64,000 bases of DNA from Planococcus sp. MB-3u-03 (GCF_002833405.1 NZ_CP025135.1:3143501-3207500); one strand, 5' to 3'; positions 26,262 to 35,446 are shown, counted from the first letter of the stretch. A program made the numbers and translations. The notes: generated from the sequence alone by a model not told the origin.

Positions 26262-26388
26262 ATACTCTTCTCCACCTCTCCGTGAGTATTCTGTATATAA
26301 TATCAAGATTGTATCTGTAAAGCTTTATTAATAATTTCAAAACTTGATGTTGGCAAATCAGCAAGATAATCAATGAAATTTAGGGGAT

Positions 26389-26422
26389 TGAATGTAACTT
26401 AACTGCACTAAAGTTACATTCA
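26389..26422. repeat. Array palindrome P8
   Basis: Perfect 12-base arms TGAATGTAACTT and AAGTTACATTCA around AACTGCACTA. It begins four bases past the stop of the MerR-like gene. Confidence 0.9.
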
Positions 26423-26426
26423 GTGT

Positions 26427-26973
26427 CTAGTCTTTGCCCCAAAACCTCCATTTGGATTTTGCCGGGACTTTTTTCAATTCATCCAGATCGATTTGCAGCT
26501 GCTGAACGATGGCCAAAAGCTGTTCTTCCCGTTCCTGGCTCTTTTTCAGTTCGTTTTTCATGTCCGCAAGTACTTCAGTGTGGTCTATCGGATCCTGCAA
26601 TTGGTTTTTCGGTTGCTGTTCGATGAGTTGCTGCAGGTCGTTGATTTTTTGATTCTGGCCCATGAGCAATTCGACAATCTGATTGAGAGTTTGCGGAGCG
26701 ACCACCAAAATCAATATCTTCTCCCCCGAACCGGTCCAGCAACTTAGCTTCAACTTCTTCAAAGTTGGTCCGTTTGATTCCTTTCACTCGCTGGTTTTGG
26801 ATAGTCTGGGCGATCATCTCAATGCATTCTATCTGTTCTTCGGTATAAACCCTTTGATGATTTTGCCGGGGATCTTTTATTACTTCCCCAAGCCAATCTC
26901 TTTTTTCCCATTCCCGGAGTTGATGAGCTTCGAGATTCAGTTCTTTTACAAGCCGGCTGATCGGAATTCGCAT
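26427..26973 (-). pseudogene. MerR-like regulator with coiled-coil tail, frameshifted
   Basis: The 5' part (MRIPISRLVKELNLEAHQLREWEKRDWL ... RVYTEEQIECIEMIAQTI) is a MerR-type winged helix, and the 3' part, in another frame, (TLNQIVELLMGQNQKINDLQQLIEQQ ... KSKWRFWGKD) is a coiled coil of the DUF3967 kind. A one-base shift near 26705-26715 (GATTTTGGTGGTC) separates them; together they would make about 180 residues. It is either disrupted or a base error. It starts at the ATG at 26973, and an inverted repeat upstream may be its operator. Confidence 0.7.
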
Positions 26974-26989
26974 ATTCCCACTCCTTAAA

Positions 26990-27022
26990 TTTAGCTTTAT
27001 TTTATGCTTGTTTTAAGCTAAA
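26990..27022 (-). promoter_or_regulatory. Possible operator of the MerR-like gene
   Basis: TTTAGCTT and AAGCTAAA form an inverted repeat with 17 bases between, starting 17 bases upstream of the gene. MerR proteins bind such spaced dyads. Confidence 0.45.
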
Positions 27023-27134
27023 AGAAAACATTTCAGAAGATTTATAGAATAAAAAAGAAACGATTCTTATTACTAGCACCTTCTCAACTTTTTATGGGAC
27101 TTCCAAATGATAACCTCACGTCAAATTCACAATC

Positions 27135-27282
27135 TTAGAATATTTCTATAGGAAATTCTCCTTCCGTTGTTTGAGCCACGAAGATTTCATCGGTATGGGT
27201 GATTCCTTTCTGGCTCACGGATTTGACAAAGGACTTTATGGCTAACCTATCCATCTCTCTTGGTGTAAAAATTTTCCGTCAT
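27135..27282 (-). pseudogene. Small ORF of about 49 codons, apparently one base short
   Basis: An ATG at 27282 with GGGAGTGG six bases before opens MTENF. Restoring one T in the following T5 run joins it to TPREMDRLAIKSFVKSVS and a tail ending GEFPIEIF at TAA 27135. I do not know the family. Without the extra T only a 39-codon ORF from 27254 remains. Confidence 0.35.
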
Positions 27283-27319
27283 TTGGACCCACTCCCATTA
27301 CGGTTAGGTTCCTTGTACA

Positions 27320-27366
27320 CAAAAACCCCGTGCAATAGACTTTTTCAGTGCCTATTACACAGGGGA
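27320..27366 (-). terminator. Terminator after the Clp ATPase
   Basis: On the reverse strand, CCCCTGTGTAATAG pairs with CTATTGCACGGGG, followed by TTTTTG. Confidence 0.75.
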
Positions 27367-27446
27367 TAGTTTATAAAAAATATTGTGCTTTTATTTTCGC
27401 ATAATCCAACCCGTTCGCGCTCCATATACCTTCTCGAAAATATAGG

Positions 27447-30188
27447 TTATACTTCCAAACTTGGTTTATCATCCTCATTAATTTCCGTTCGTTCAAAAAC
27501 AATTTGTTGGGATTGTTCGTCCCATTTAGCTAAGATTTTATCCCCTTTTTCAATAGCACCCCCTAGAATTTCACGAGCTAATTTCGTTTCTAATTCACTA
27601 CGGATTACACGTTTGAGTTCTCGGGCACCAAATTCAGGTTTGTATCCTTCTTCTGAAAAGTGACGAGCTAAAGTTTGATCGAAAGAAATAGTAATACCTT
27701 GTCTCGACACATTCTTCGCTACACGTTGTAGTTGAAGTGATACAATCTCGTTTATTTCATCCTTACTTAAAGCACTAAATACAATAATTTCATCAATCCT
27801 GTTTAAAAACTCAGGACGGAAATGACTTGCTAATACAGTCATAACCTCTTTTTTTACGTCTTCATAATCTTGTTTAGAAGAACTTTCGCTGTTTAATCGA
27901 GTACGAATAATATCTGACCCTAAATTTGACGTAGCTATAATTATCGTGTTGGTGAAATCAACAACTCTTCCTTTTCCATCAGTAAGTCTTCCATCATCGA
28001 AAACTTGAAGTAAGATATTGTACACGTCAGGATGAGCCTTTTCAATTTCGTCTAACAATATCACACTGTAAGGTGAACGTCGTACTTTTTCAGTGAGCTG
28101 ACCGCCTTCATCATACCCCACATACCCAGGAGGAGCGCCTACAAGACGCGCCACTGAATGCCGTTCTCCGTATTCTGACATATCAATTCGTAATAATGCA
28201 TTCTCATCTCCATAAATAACTTCCGATAAAGCCTTTGCAAGCTCGGTCTTACCTACCCCGGTTGGTCCTAAGAAAAGAAAAGTAGCAACAGGCTTATTTT
28301 CTTCACGTAATCCAGAACGAGACAAACGAACTGCATCTGAAACAGCGCTTACTGCCTCTTCTTGACCTACTAAGCGCTGATGTAGTTGTTCTTCCAATCG
28401 TAATAGTTTGTCTTTTTCTTCTGTTGTTAGTTCGTTCACTGGAATGCCAGTCAAACGTGAAACCACATGAGCAATATGTTCAGGTTTTACCTCTGTACTC
28501 CCTGAGCCTCTTTCGACTTCCCATTCTTCTGTTATTTTCTTTAACTCACTTTCTTTTCCTTCAATCACTTTTGTAAGCTCGCCCGCTTTATCGTACTGCT
28601 TTCTATTTGCAACGTAATCTCGTTCTCTTCGAAGTTGCTGCAATTCAGCTTCGATTTCTTGAATTTCCGCAGGTCGTGAAGTGGCAATCAGTTTAACTCT
28701 AGCTGCCGCTTGATCAAGAAGGTCAATGGCTTTATCAGGTAAAAAACGAGAAGGAATATATCGATCCGATAACTCTACTGCAGAAATAATAGCTTCTTCG
28801 GTTATAGTCACCTTATGATACGCTTCAAAAGTATCGCGCAAACCTCTTAAAATCATAATCGTTTGCTCTGGAGTCGTCTCATGAATAATAACCGGTTGAA
28901 ATCTTCTTTCTAAAGCTGCATCTGTTTCAATGTGCTTTTGATATTCGTTCAGAGTAGTCGCGCCAATGAGATTCAACTCTCCTCTAGCAAGCATTGGTTT
29001 GAAAACGTTAGCTATGTCTAGACCGCCTTCCCCCCCACCTTGTCCAGCTCCTACAATCGTATGGACTTCATCAATGAACATAATTAAATCATCTTTATTT
29101 TCAGAAATTTCCTTCAACACTTTTTGAGTACGTTCTTCAAACTCTCCTCTGTATTTTGATCCAGCAACCATAGCGTTAATATCTAACTCCACTAATCGCT
29201 TGTCTTTTAAACCTTCAGGTACTTCACCATCAACAATTCGTTGTGCTAACCCTTCTACAATAGCAGTTTTACCAACCCCTGGATCACCAATCAGTACTGG
29301 GTTATTTTTTCTACGTCTAGCTAATATCTCTATTGTGGTTTCCACTTCTTCAGCACGACCGATGACCGGATCTAACTTCCCTTCTTTAGCCATCTTAGTA
29401 AGATCTCGCGAAAACTTTTCCAGTTCAGGGGTGTTACTCACATTGGATAGACTCCCTTCGTTTTCACCGTTGCCGACAACCCTACTCACTTGCTGTCTTA
29501 TAGACTGAGGCGTCAAACCATATTTGCGAAGGAGGTTTGCAGCCAGCCCCTCTCCCTCTTCAGATAAACCTATCAAAAAGTGTTCAGGCCCTACATAAGC
29601 GTGTCCTAAATCATTTGAAGCAGCAAAAGCGCGACTTAAAGCGTCTTTTACTCGCGGTGACACGCCAATCTCACCTTCATTCAACCTCTCTCCACGTTTA
29701 GCTTCAGCTTCAATTTGTCTCTTCAAATCATCCACTTTAATTTTAAATTGGTTAAATACACTTTGAACAACCTCACTATCTGTCAACGCCAACAACAAGT
29801 GCTCGGTATCTATTTCGGGTCTGTTATATTCAGATGCATATTGCCCCGCTTTTTGAAGCATTTCTTCCGCATTCTCACTCAATCGGCTAGTTAAAGCACT
29901 ACCACGCTTACGTTTTGCCACTTCACTCGTTGTTTCATCATAAAAACTTTCTTCACTAACTTCTTCATCTACATTAAAAAATGGCAGTTTGCTCGAAAAA
30001 AAGTTGTCGAGCATGGTGCCACGTAGTCCAAATAACGATTCCATAGGAGAAATATTTAATCCATTGCGTTGTAAAACTTCGTGATAATGACCTTCACATA
30101 ACTGCATAGTTCGTAACTGCCCATTCAAGTTTGCTTGGACTCTTGCTGATGCTGGTTTTCCACAAATATCACATCTACCCGTCGCCAT
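27447..30188 (-). CDS. ClpG/ClpK-like AAA+ disaggregase (Clp/Hsp100 family)
   Basis: A 913-residue protein with two AAA+ modules (Walker A GDPGVGKT and GPTGVGKTE; Walker B MFIDEVH and LLDEIEKAHPD), a Clp-N domain at about residues 95-235, and a short ClpC-like middle domain. The extreme N-terminus has a probable zinc site C6-C9-C31-H34, like the extra domain of ClpG/ClpK or ClpE. After the second Walker B, the region where ClpC and ClpE carry a [VL]GF loop for ClpP docking (SNLGSDIIRTRLNSESSSKQD) has none, so it is likely a stand-alone disaggregase. The ATG at 30188 has GGAGGAGG. The IS21 element beside it and its accessory setting hint at mobility. Confidence 0.88.
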   Translation of the reverse strand: MATGRCDICGKPASARVQANLNGQLRTMQLCEGHYHEVLQRNGLNISPMESLFGLRGTMLDNFFSSKLPFFNVDEEVSEESFYDETTSEVAKRKRGSALTSRLSENAEEMLQKAGQYASEYNRPEIDTEHLLLALTDSEVVQSVFNQFKIKVDDLKRQIEAEAKRGERLNEGEIGVSPRVKDALSRAFAASNDLGHAYVGPEHFLIGLSEEGEGLAANLLRKYGLTPQSIRQQVSRVVGNGENEGSLSNVSNTPELEKFSRDLTKMAKEGKLDPVIGRAEEVETTIEILARRRKNNPVLIGDPGVGKTAIVEGLAQRIVDGEVPEGLKDKRLVELDINAMVAGSKYRGEFEERTQKVLKEISENKDDLIMFIDEVHTIVGAGQGGGEGGLDIANVFKPMLARGELNLIGATTLNEYQKHIETDAALERRFQPVIIHETTPEQTIMILRGLRDTFEAYHKVTITEEAIISAVELSDRYIPSRFLPDKAIDLLDQAAARVKLIATSRPAEIQEIEAELQQLRRERDYVANRKQYDKAGELTKVIEGKESELKKITEEWEVERGSGSTEVKPEHIAHVVSRLTGIPVNELTTEEKDKLLRLEEQLHQRLVGQEEAVSAVSDAVRLSRSGLREENKPVATFLFLGPTGVGKTELAKALSEVIYGDENALLRIDMSEYGERHSVARLVGAPPGYVGYDEGGQLTEKVRRSPYSVILLDEIEKAHPDVYNILLQVFDDGRLTDGKGRVVDFTNTIIIATSNLGSDIIRTRLNSESSSKQDYEDVKKEVMTVLASHFRPEFLNRIDEIIVFSALSKDEINEIVSLQLQRVAKNVSRQGITISFDQTLARHFSEEGYKPEFGARELKRVIRSELETKLAREILGGAIEKGDKILAKWDEQSQQIVFERTEINEDDKPSLEV

Positions 30189-30233
30189 ATTTTCTTCCTC
30201 CTCCATCAATCGAATTGTTAAAGTATATATAGT

Positions 30234-30259
30234 TTACCCAAAATTCAGTTAATAAAAAC
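30234..30259 (-). promoter_or_regulatory. Sigma-B-like promoter of the Clp ATPase gene
   Basis: On the reverse strand, GTTTTT (30259-30254) and GGGTAA (30239-30234) are 14 bases apart, close to the sigma-B consensus GTTTAA-n12-15-GGGTAT. The transcript would start about 40 bases before the ATG. I found no CtsR box nearby. Confidence 0.55.
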
Positions 30260-30443
30260 ATGGTATTTATAATAATATATTGGTTTTCTACAATTATTGC
30301 ATACAGCCACTTAATAGAACCACCAGTGCCAAATTTTAGAACCACTACGGACAAAAAATAGAACCACTTAAGACATGAGAGAACCACTCCTATATAATTA
30401 GTTTTCGGAATATTCCGTAAATTGATTGTGTAGGAGGTTTTTT

Positions 30444-31991
30444 ATGATCAAATATCGAGAGATTCTCCGGCTAGATGCTCAGGAGGCATCCAAACGGGGA
30501 ATCGCAGCCAGCTGTAAGTGTTCAAGGAGCACGATTAATGATGTGCTGGAGCAAGCAGAAAAGAAAGGGATTTCCTGGCCTCTACCAGAGGGGTTAGGAG
30601 ACAGAGAGCTTCAAAAGCTTCTATTCCCGGAGAAGCATGTTAAAGACGAAAGACACTTACCTGACATGGACTACGTCCATAAAGAAATGGCGAAAACAGG
30701 CGTTACACTCTCACTCCTCTGGCACGAATACGTAATCGTCTGCCGGAACGGGAATCAGATTCCCTACAGCTATCGCCAGTTCTGCCGGGAATACACGAAG
30801 TTCGTCACCACAACCAAAGCGACCATGCGCATTAAACGAAAACCGGCTGAAACCCTGGAAGTCGATTGGGCCGGCACTTCGATGAGCGTAAGAGATCAAA
30901 CAACAGGTGAAGTACATGAGGTGTCACTTTTTGCGGCCACCCTGTCCTGCAGTGGCTATTCGTATGTCGAAGGGTTCTATTCCATGAACTCACTTCATTG
31001 GATTACCGGACATATTCATGCATTTGAATTCTTTGGGGGCGTCACACAGACGATCGTGCCCGATAATTTGAAAACGGGAGTCGAAAAGCCTTCTTATAGC
31101 GATCCCGTGATCAACCGGACTTATCAAGAATTGGCCGAGCATTATCACACCGTTGTCATCCCGGCACGAGTCAGAAAACCCAAGGACAAGCCCAGTGTCG
31201 AAGGAACCGTCGGTACCATCACCACCTGGATTATCGCTTCACTGAGAAATCAGGTGTTCTTTTCGCTGCAGGAGCTGAATGAAGCCGTTCGGCTTAAGCT
31301 GAAGGAATTCAATGAGAAAGAGTTTCAAAAGAAAAAAGGAAGCCGGCTCACTGCCTTCTTGGAAGAGGAGAAGTTTGCGCTTCTCCCGCTGCCTGCTTCC
31401 CGGTACGAAATGGCTCAATGGAAGAAAGCCACTTTACAACCAGATTATCATATTGAGGAAGACAAGATGTATTATTCAGTGCCTTACGAATACATTAAAC
31501 ACGTGGTGGAAATACGGGTGACCCGAACAATGGTCGAAGTGTTTTTCAACAACTTCCGAATTGCCTCTCACAAGCGATTGTTCGGTAAAGAAGGGCAAAC
31601 GTCTTCGCTTTTCGAACATCTGCCAGCCAAGCACCAGCAGTTTCTTACATTTACACCGGCGCATTTCATTGAATGGGGAGAGTCCATCGGACCCTCTACG
31701 GAAAAAGCCGTCCGTACGATTCTAGCCAATGGAACCAATGAAAAGCAGGCACTCAAGCTCTGCTTAGGGCTCTCAAAACTTGTTGCCCAGTATAGTGAAC
31801 GCGAACTTGAGGTGGCTTGCGAGAAGTCATTGGCCTTCTCTCCGAGAGTGAGCTTGAATACGGTCAAAACGATTCTCAAAACAGAGCGTGACATCAAAAC
31901 GACGACTCAGTCGAACAAGAAAACTGTCAGCCTTTCAAAAGAGCATGGATTTGTCAGAGGGGCAGACTATTACGGGAGGAAAGATCAATGA
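30444..31991 (+). CDS. istA: IS21 family transposase
   Basis: A 515-residue DDE transposase. An N-terminal HTH (GIAASCKCSRSTINDVLEQAEKKG) is followed by the catalytic triad D141 (LEVDWAG), D207 (VPDNLKTG) and E253 (KPSVEGTVG), and a C-terminal domain that binds the end repeats. I choose the ATG at 30444, seven bases after TAGGAGG. The stop overlaps istB in an ATGA quartet. It appears intact, so the element could be active. Confidence 0.93.
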   Translation: MIKYREILRLDAQEASKRGIAASCKCSRSTINDVLEQAEKKGISWPLPEGLGDRELQKLLFPEKHVKDERHLPDMDYVHKEMAKTGVTLSLLWHEYVIVCRNGNQIPYSYRQFCREYTKFVTTTKATMRIKRKPAETLEVDWAGTSMSVRDQTTGEVHEVSLFAATLSCSGYSYVEGFYSMNSLHWITGHIHAFEFFGGVTQTIVPDNLKTGVEKPSYSDPVINRTYQELAEHYHTVVIPARVRKPKDKPSVEGTVGTITTWIIASLRNQVFFSLQELNEAVRLKLKEFNEKEFQKKKGSRLTAFLEEEKFALLPLPASRYEMAQWKKATLQPDYHIEEDKMYYSVPYEYIKHVVEIRVTRTMVEVFFNNFRIASHKRLFGKEGQTSSLFEHLPAKHQQFLTFTPAHFIEWGESIGPSTEKAVRTILANGTNEKQALKLCLGLSKLVAQYSERELEVACEKSLAFSPRVSLNTVKTILKTERDIKTTTQSNKKTVSLSKEHGFVRGADYYGRKDQ

Positions 31992-32731
31992 CCATTGAAT
32001 CTACAATCACCAAACTAAACGAAATGCGCCTGAGCGCGATAGCCGAAACGTATTATAAGCAAATGAACGATCCTCAATACCGGGAACTGTCTTTCGAAGA
32101 TCGCTTCAATTTATTGATTGACAGCGAGTACATCCGCCGGAAGAACAGCAAATTGGAACGGCTGATCCGTACAGCGAATTTGCGTATGCCAGATGCTTGC
32201 ATCGAAGACATCCATTACTTCGAAGACAGGAAGCTGGATCGCACCACTATCTTGCGTTTAGCCAGCTGCAATTACATCGGCGAAAAACAGAACGTCATTT
32301 TAAAAGGGGCATCTGGAAACGGCAAATCTTATTTAGCATGTGCGCTTGGCGTCAGTGCTTGCCGAAACGGCTATACGGCCAAATACATGCGCCTGCCAGA
32401 ATTACTGGATGAATTGGCGCTGGCACGATTAAATGGGACGTACCAAAAAACCATGAAAGCTTACCGGAAGGTAAACTTATTAATTTTAGACGAGTGGCTG
32501 CTTGTCTCCTTGACTGAGCATGAAGCGCGAGATGTACTGGAAATCGTTGAATCAAGATACCAGAATGCCTCCACCATTTTCTGTTCTCAGTTTGAACCTA
32601 GCGGTTGGTATGAACAGATTGGGGAAGCGACGCTCGCCGATGCCATCCTCGATCGGGTCATCCATAGTTCGCATTCTCTTTTTATTGATGGCAAGATTTC
32701 CATGCGTGAAAGACTCGGGATTCAGTCATAA
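31988..32731 (+). CDS. istB: IS21 family transposition helper ATPase
   Basis: A 247-residue AAA+ ATPase with Walker A GASGNGKSYLA and Walker B LLILDEW. It loads target DNA for IstA. Its start overlaps istA by four bases. The length (about 250) and the C-terminal MRERLGIQS are typical. It appears intact. Confidence 0.93.
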   Translation: MTIESTITKLNEMRLSAIAETYYKQMNDPQYRELSFEDRFNLLIDSEYIRRKNSKLERLIRTANLRMPDACIEDIHYFEDRKLDRTTILRLASCNYIGEKQNVILKGASGNGKSYLACALGVSACRNGYTAKYMRLPELLDELALARLNGTYQKTMKAYRKVNLLILDEWLLVSLTEHEARDVLEIVESRYQNASTIFCSQFEPSGWYEQIGEATLADAILDRVIHSSHSLFIDGKISMRERLGIQS

Positions 32732-32885
32732 GGATAAGAAGCCGCCCGCGAGCGGTCTTCTTATTCTTATGACTGGTTCTCACATGTCCGAAGTGGTTCT
32801 AGATTTTGTCCGAGGTGGTTCTATTTTATGGCACGAGTGGTTCTCGAGCTTGTCCTTCTTCATACTACCAGTAGGAATCCAGACT

Positions 32886-32930
32886 AGAAGAAGAGGAGCA
32901 GCTCTAATCAAGCTGTTCCTCTTCTGTTTT
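32886..32930 (+). terminator. Terminator hairpin right of the IS element
   Basis: AGAAGAGGAGCAGCT pairs with AGCTGTTCCTCTTCT (one mismatch), followed by a T-rich run. It could stop transcripts leaving the IS. Confidence 0.6.
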
Positions 32931-33000
32931 TCTTTTAAAAAGAATTTTGAATAGCTGAATTTATTTAGTGGCAACTATAGAATATCCGGAACCGAAAATT

Positions 33001-33030
33001 ATGTTCGTTAAATTAAGATTTTGCGAACAT
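33001..33030. repeat. Inverted repeat ATGTTCG ... CGAACAT
   Basis: The arms ATGTTCGTTAAA and TTTTGCGAACAT pair imperfectly around a short loop. It may be a decayed relative of the GTTCGTAAAAG repeat at 39331, but the resemblance is weak. Confidence 0.35.
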
Positions 33031-33049
33031 ATAAAATCAAAAGAAAGGA

Positions 33050-33078
33050 AGCTAACTCATGCTGATGAGTTAACTCCC
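33050..33078 (-). terminator. Terminator after gldA
   Basis: AGTTAACTCAT and ATGAGTTAGCT form a stem around a four-base loop, and the reverse strand continues TTCCTTTCTTTT. It lies about 45 bases beyond the gldA stop. Confidence 0.5.
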
Positions 33079-33122
33079 TCTTAGATATGCTTCCATCTAA
33101 ATATACTTACTCTCGATAAAAA

Positions 33123-34216
33123 TCAAGCAGTTGTAATTGCGTTTACTGCTAAAATGGCATCTGCAATTTGTTCCGGTGTAAGTTCGGATTCATGTTATGC
33201 GATGTTTCTCCTGCCACGGTGGCCAGTTCTCCAATTTTAAGTAAATCTTCATAGGGCGCATTTTCTAAATGAAGATCTTTCAGAGTTGTTGGCAACTCAA
33301 TTTCTTTAAAGAAGTCTGCATAACGTAAGATATCAGATTCTGCGTATCCTTCTAGTACTAACTGAGTCAAGACACCATAGGGCTTTTTGGCCATGAGTCA
33401 ACTTGTGGATTTCTCCTTCAAGTGCAGTAAAGCCATTATGGATAGCATGTGCTGACGCTAATCCGCCATTCTCGAATCCTAGTCCTGATAATAAGGTGTT
33501 CGCTTCGATAATTGCTTCGACTTGCGGTGTGACAAGCCCTTGTTTCGCAGCTCTGTATGCAGCAATACCTTGATCGAACAGCACTTCTTCAGCTTTTTCC
33601 GCAATAGCCTGTCCAGCAAGAGTTGCCTCCCGCCAGCCATGGTATTTGAATTTCGTTTCAATGAAGCTCGGGTTTCAACAAACGTGGCCATCGCATCTCC
33701 CATACCTGAAGCCAAAAGAAACACCGGCGCATTGACGATTACTTTTGAGTCGACCAAAACCAAATCCGGATTTTGGTATAGAATTTATATCCTTCAAATA
33801 CTCCATCGTCAGAATAAATTACGGATAGCGCACTGGTTGGTGCATCTGTAGATGCAGTTGTAGGAGCAACCACGACAGCAATTCAAGCGCATCCCCAACG
33901 GCTTTTGCCGTATCTATCGTTTTTCCACCGCCTAACCCGATGACAACATCAGCTTTTTGTCTTTCCCTATCTTAGTCAGACGCTCAATTTCTGTATTGAA
34001 GCTTCTCCGGTAAATTCTTCATAAATATAAGAAGTATTGGATGCTTGGAAGCTTTCCTCAACTGTACTTCCAGTTATTCCCAAACCGTACTATCGGATAA
34101 AACAAAGGGCGTTACTCCAATTTTAGCAACTTCTTCACCAAGCAGACTTAGAACACCAGCACCTTGAATATATTTTTGGTGAAATAAAATTTTCTTTGCA
34201 TTAATAATTGCTCCCT
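33123..34216 (-). pseudogene. gldA: Glycerol dehydrogenase, broken by about eight single-base indels
   Basis: Read on the reverse strand the frames rebuild one iron-type/zinc alcohol dehydrogenase: [92 protein letters not shown] and [11 protein letters not shown], ending AVNAITTA at TGA 33123. GldA oxidises glycerol to dihydroxyacetone with NAD+. Indels occur near 34085, 34000, 33960, 33885, 33770, 33645, 33385 and 33205; most are a missing base in a short run (GGG, AAAAA, GG, AA). There are no premature stops in the rebuilt frame, which argues for recent damage or sequence error. Confidence 0.75.
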
Positions 34217-34717
34217 TCTCTTGAAAAATCGTTTTACTTTAAATAGTGACGTATTGGATTCTTTTCCTGCAACTTCTAAATTACAGGTATCTTCCAGTTA
34301 AACTTAACGCTTTCCACGACTTGTTGTCAACGAAGCCGGCTTTTGCCATTTTGATAAAATCTATCGAAAAGAATTCTCTTATTCAACAAAATTTAAAGGG
34401 CAATTTAAAATAGAATAGCACTCTAGAAGTCATTTAGAATTTATGAAAATATCTTTCGGTTCTAGTTAATTCCTGGCTTTGTATATGAACAACTTGCCGT
34501 GCTCTAATCCATAACCATAAAAATGATGCTTTATCAAGCAAAAGAAAAGGATGATATTAACCTGCCCTCCTTCCGATAAGCCCTCATATGTAAACCGTTC
34601 TTCACTCAATTTCCATCTTCGATTAAATAAAAGGCTATAAGAAGTTGACATCTTCCAGATATAATGTAATATATAAATTGCATATGTTAGATATATTGCA
34701 AAAGAGCAGGTGGATCA
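34217..34717. other. Gene-free stretch before the HTH gene
   Basis: About 500 AT-rich bases. I see only a promoter for the HTH gene at 34645-34672 (TTGACA, 16 bases, TAATAT) and an approximate dyad TTGCATAT / ATATTGCAA at 34678-34700. A 61-codon reverse-strand ORF at 34466-34651 has no family or ribosome binding site and I do not call it. Confidence 0.5.
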
Positions 34718-34908
34718 ATGAAAAATAATGTGAAAATAACTCGGATGAAACTATCCATCACTCAAGAACAGTTAGCCAACAGAGTTGGAGCAACAAGGCA
34801 AACAATCGGATTAATTGAAAAGGACAATATAACCCCAGCCTTCATCTTTGTGTCTATCGCAAAAGAACTGGGCAAAACCTTGACGAATTATTTTGGGAGG
34901 TCGAGTAA
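34718..34908 (+). pseudogene. Small HTH regulator (XRE), frameshifted
   Basis: MKNNVKITRMKLSITQEQLANRVGATRQTIGLIEK is the start of a compact Xre-type regulator of about 65 residues. After it the expected YNPSLHLCLSIAKELGKTLDELFW continues only if single bases are restored (A in GACAATATAAC near 34829, others near 34855 and 34881). The stop of the rebuilt frame is TAA at 34906, three bases before the membrane-protein start, the usual layout of this regulator-membrane pair. Confidence 0.65.
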
Positions 34909-34910
34909 TC

Positions 34911-35364
34911 ATGAAATCTTGGATATCCTTTTTATTACCAGATGACGAATACAAAAGAAAAAGTTGTTGCATTTCCTCTCGGAAGGGGCAATCATCCTTT
35001 TCTTATCCCTTCTTGTCACACTCATTAGCAGCAGGTTCATTAACTTTGACACAGAAACAGTTCTCTTTCTGCACGTTGTTCTGTTCGTGATTTACGTTTT
35101 AGGAAGATATATCATATCGGGCATCGAATTTACGAATATTGCAACTGAACAGGAATATAAAAAGAATTAAAAGTGATTGTTGTGAAATCAGCCGGATTTA
35201 CGGCTATGTTTATTTTAGTATATCCATTCATAAGTGGGTTGCCAGCCAGTATCAGTGAATGGCTTGGAACTTTAGGTTTCTCAACATTGGCAGGATTGAT
35301 GATGTTTTTCATTAATTTCATTTCTTTGAAGCGTTCCTATAACAGAAACAAGGAATTGATGTAA
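34911..35364 (+). pseudogene. DUF3796/YdgH-like membrane protein, frameshifted
   Basis: Rebuilding two single-base losses (A run near 34958; a G near 35165) gives MKSWISFLLPDDEYKRKKLL, then GAIILFLSLLVTLISSRF, then LHVVLFVIYVLGRYIISGIEF, then KSAGFTAMFILVYPFISGLP and a tail ending RNKELM. It is a small four-helix membrane protein commonly paired with an Xre regulator. The two genes are nearly contiguous, and both are interrupted only by single-base shifts. Confidence 0.6.
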
Positions 35365-35387
35365 ATCGGAGCGTTAGATAAAAAAGG

Positions 35388-35446
35388 AAGGGACTGTCCC
35401 TGAGAGTCATAATTTTCATGACCTTTTGGAGCAGTCCCTTTTTGTT
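35388..35446 (+). terminator. Terminator after the HTH-membrane pair
   Basis: AAGGGACTG and CAGTCCCTT close an outer stem, with an inner dyad GTCAT / ATGAC, followed by TTTTTG. Confidence 0.75.

Larger units (their letters stand above)
30316..32844 (+). mobile_element. IS21-family insertion sequence
   Basis: About 2.5 kb with intact istA and istB. Both ends carry inverted copies of a 75-bp region with four AGAACCAC repeats each (left 30317-30395; right about 32770-32844), as IS21 elements do. I could not find a clear target-site duplication, so the exact ends are approximate. Confidence 0.85.

Noticed and set aside
17537..26422. Classic integron with attC sites
   Set aside because: The palindrome arms do not fit RYYYAAC/GTTRRRY (one mismatch each), and no integron integrase lies in the window. 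I report the array as cassette-like only.
30300..32860. IS21 target-site duplication
   Set aside because: Flanks on the two sides did not match over 4-8 bases, so the exact ends cannot be fixed.
34466..34651. 61-codon reverse-strand ORF
   Set aside because: No ribosome binding site, no family resemblance, and biased composition.
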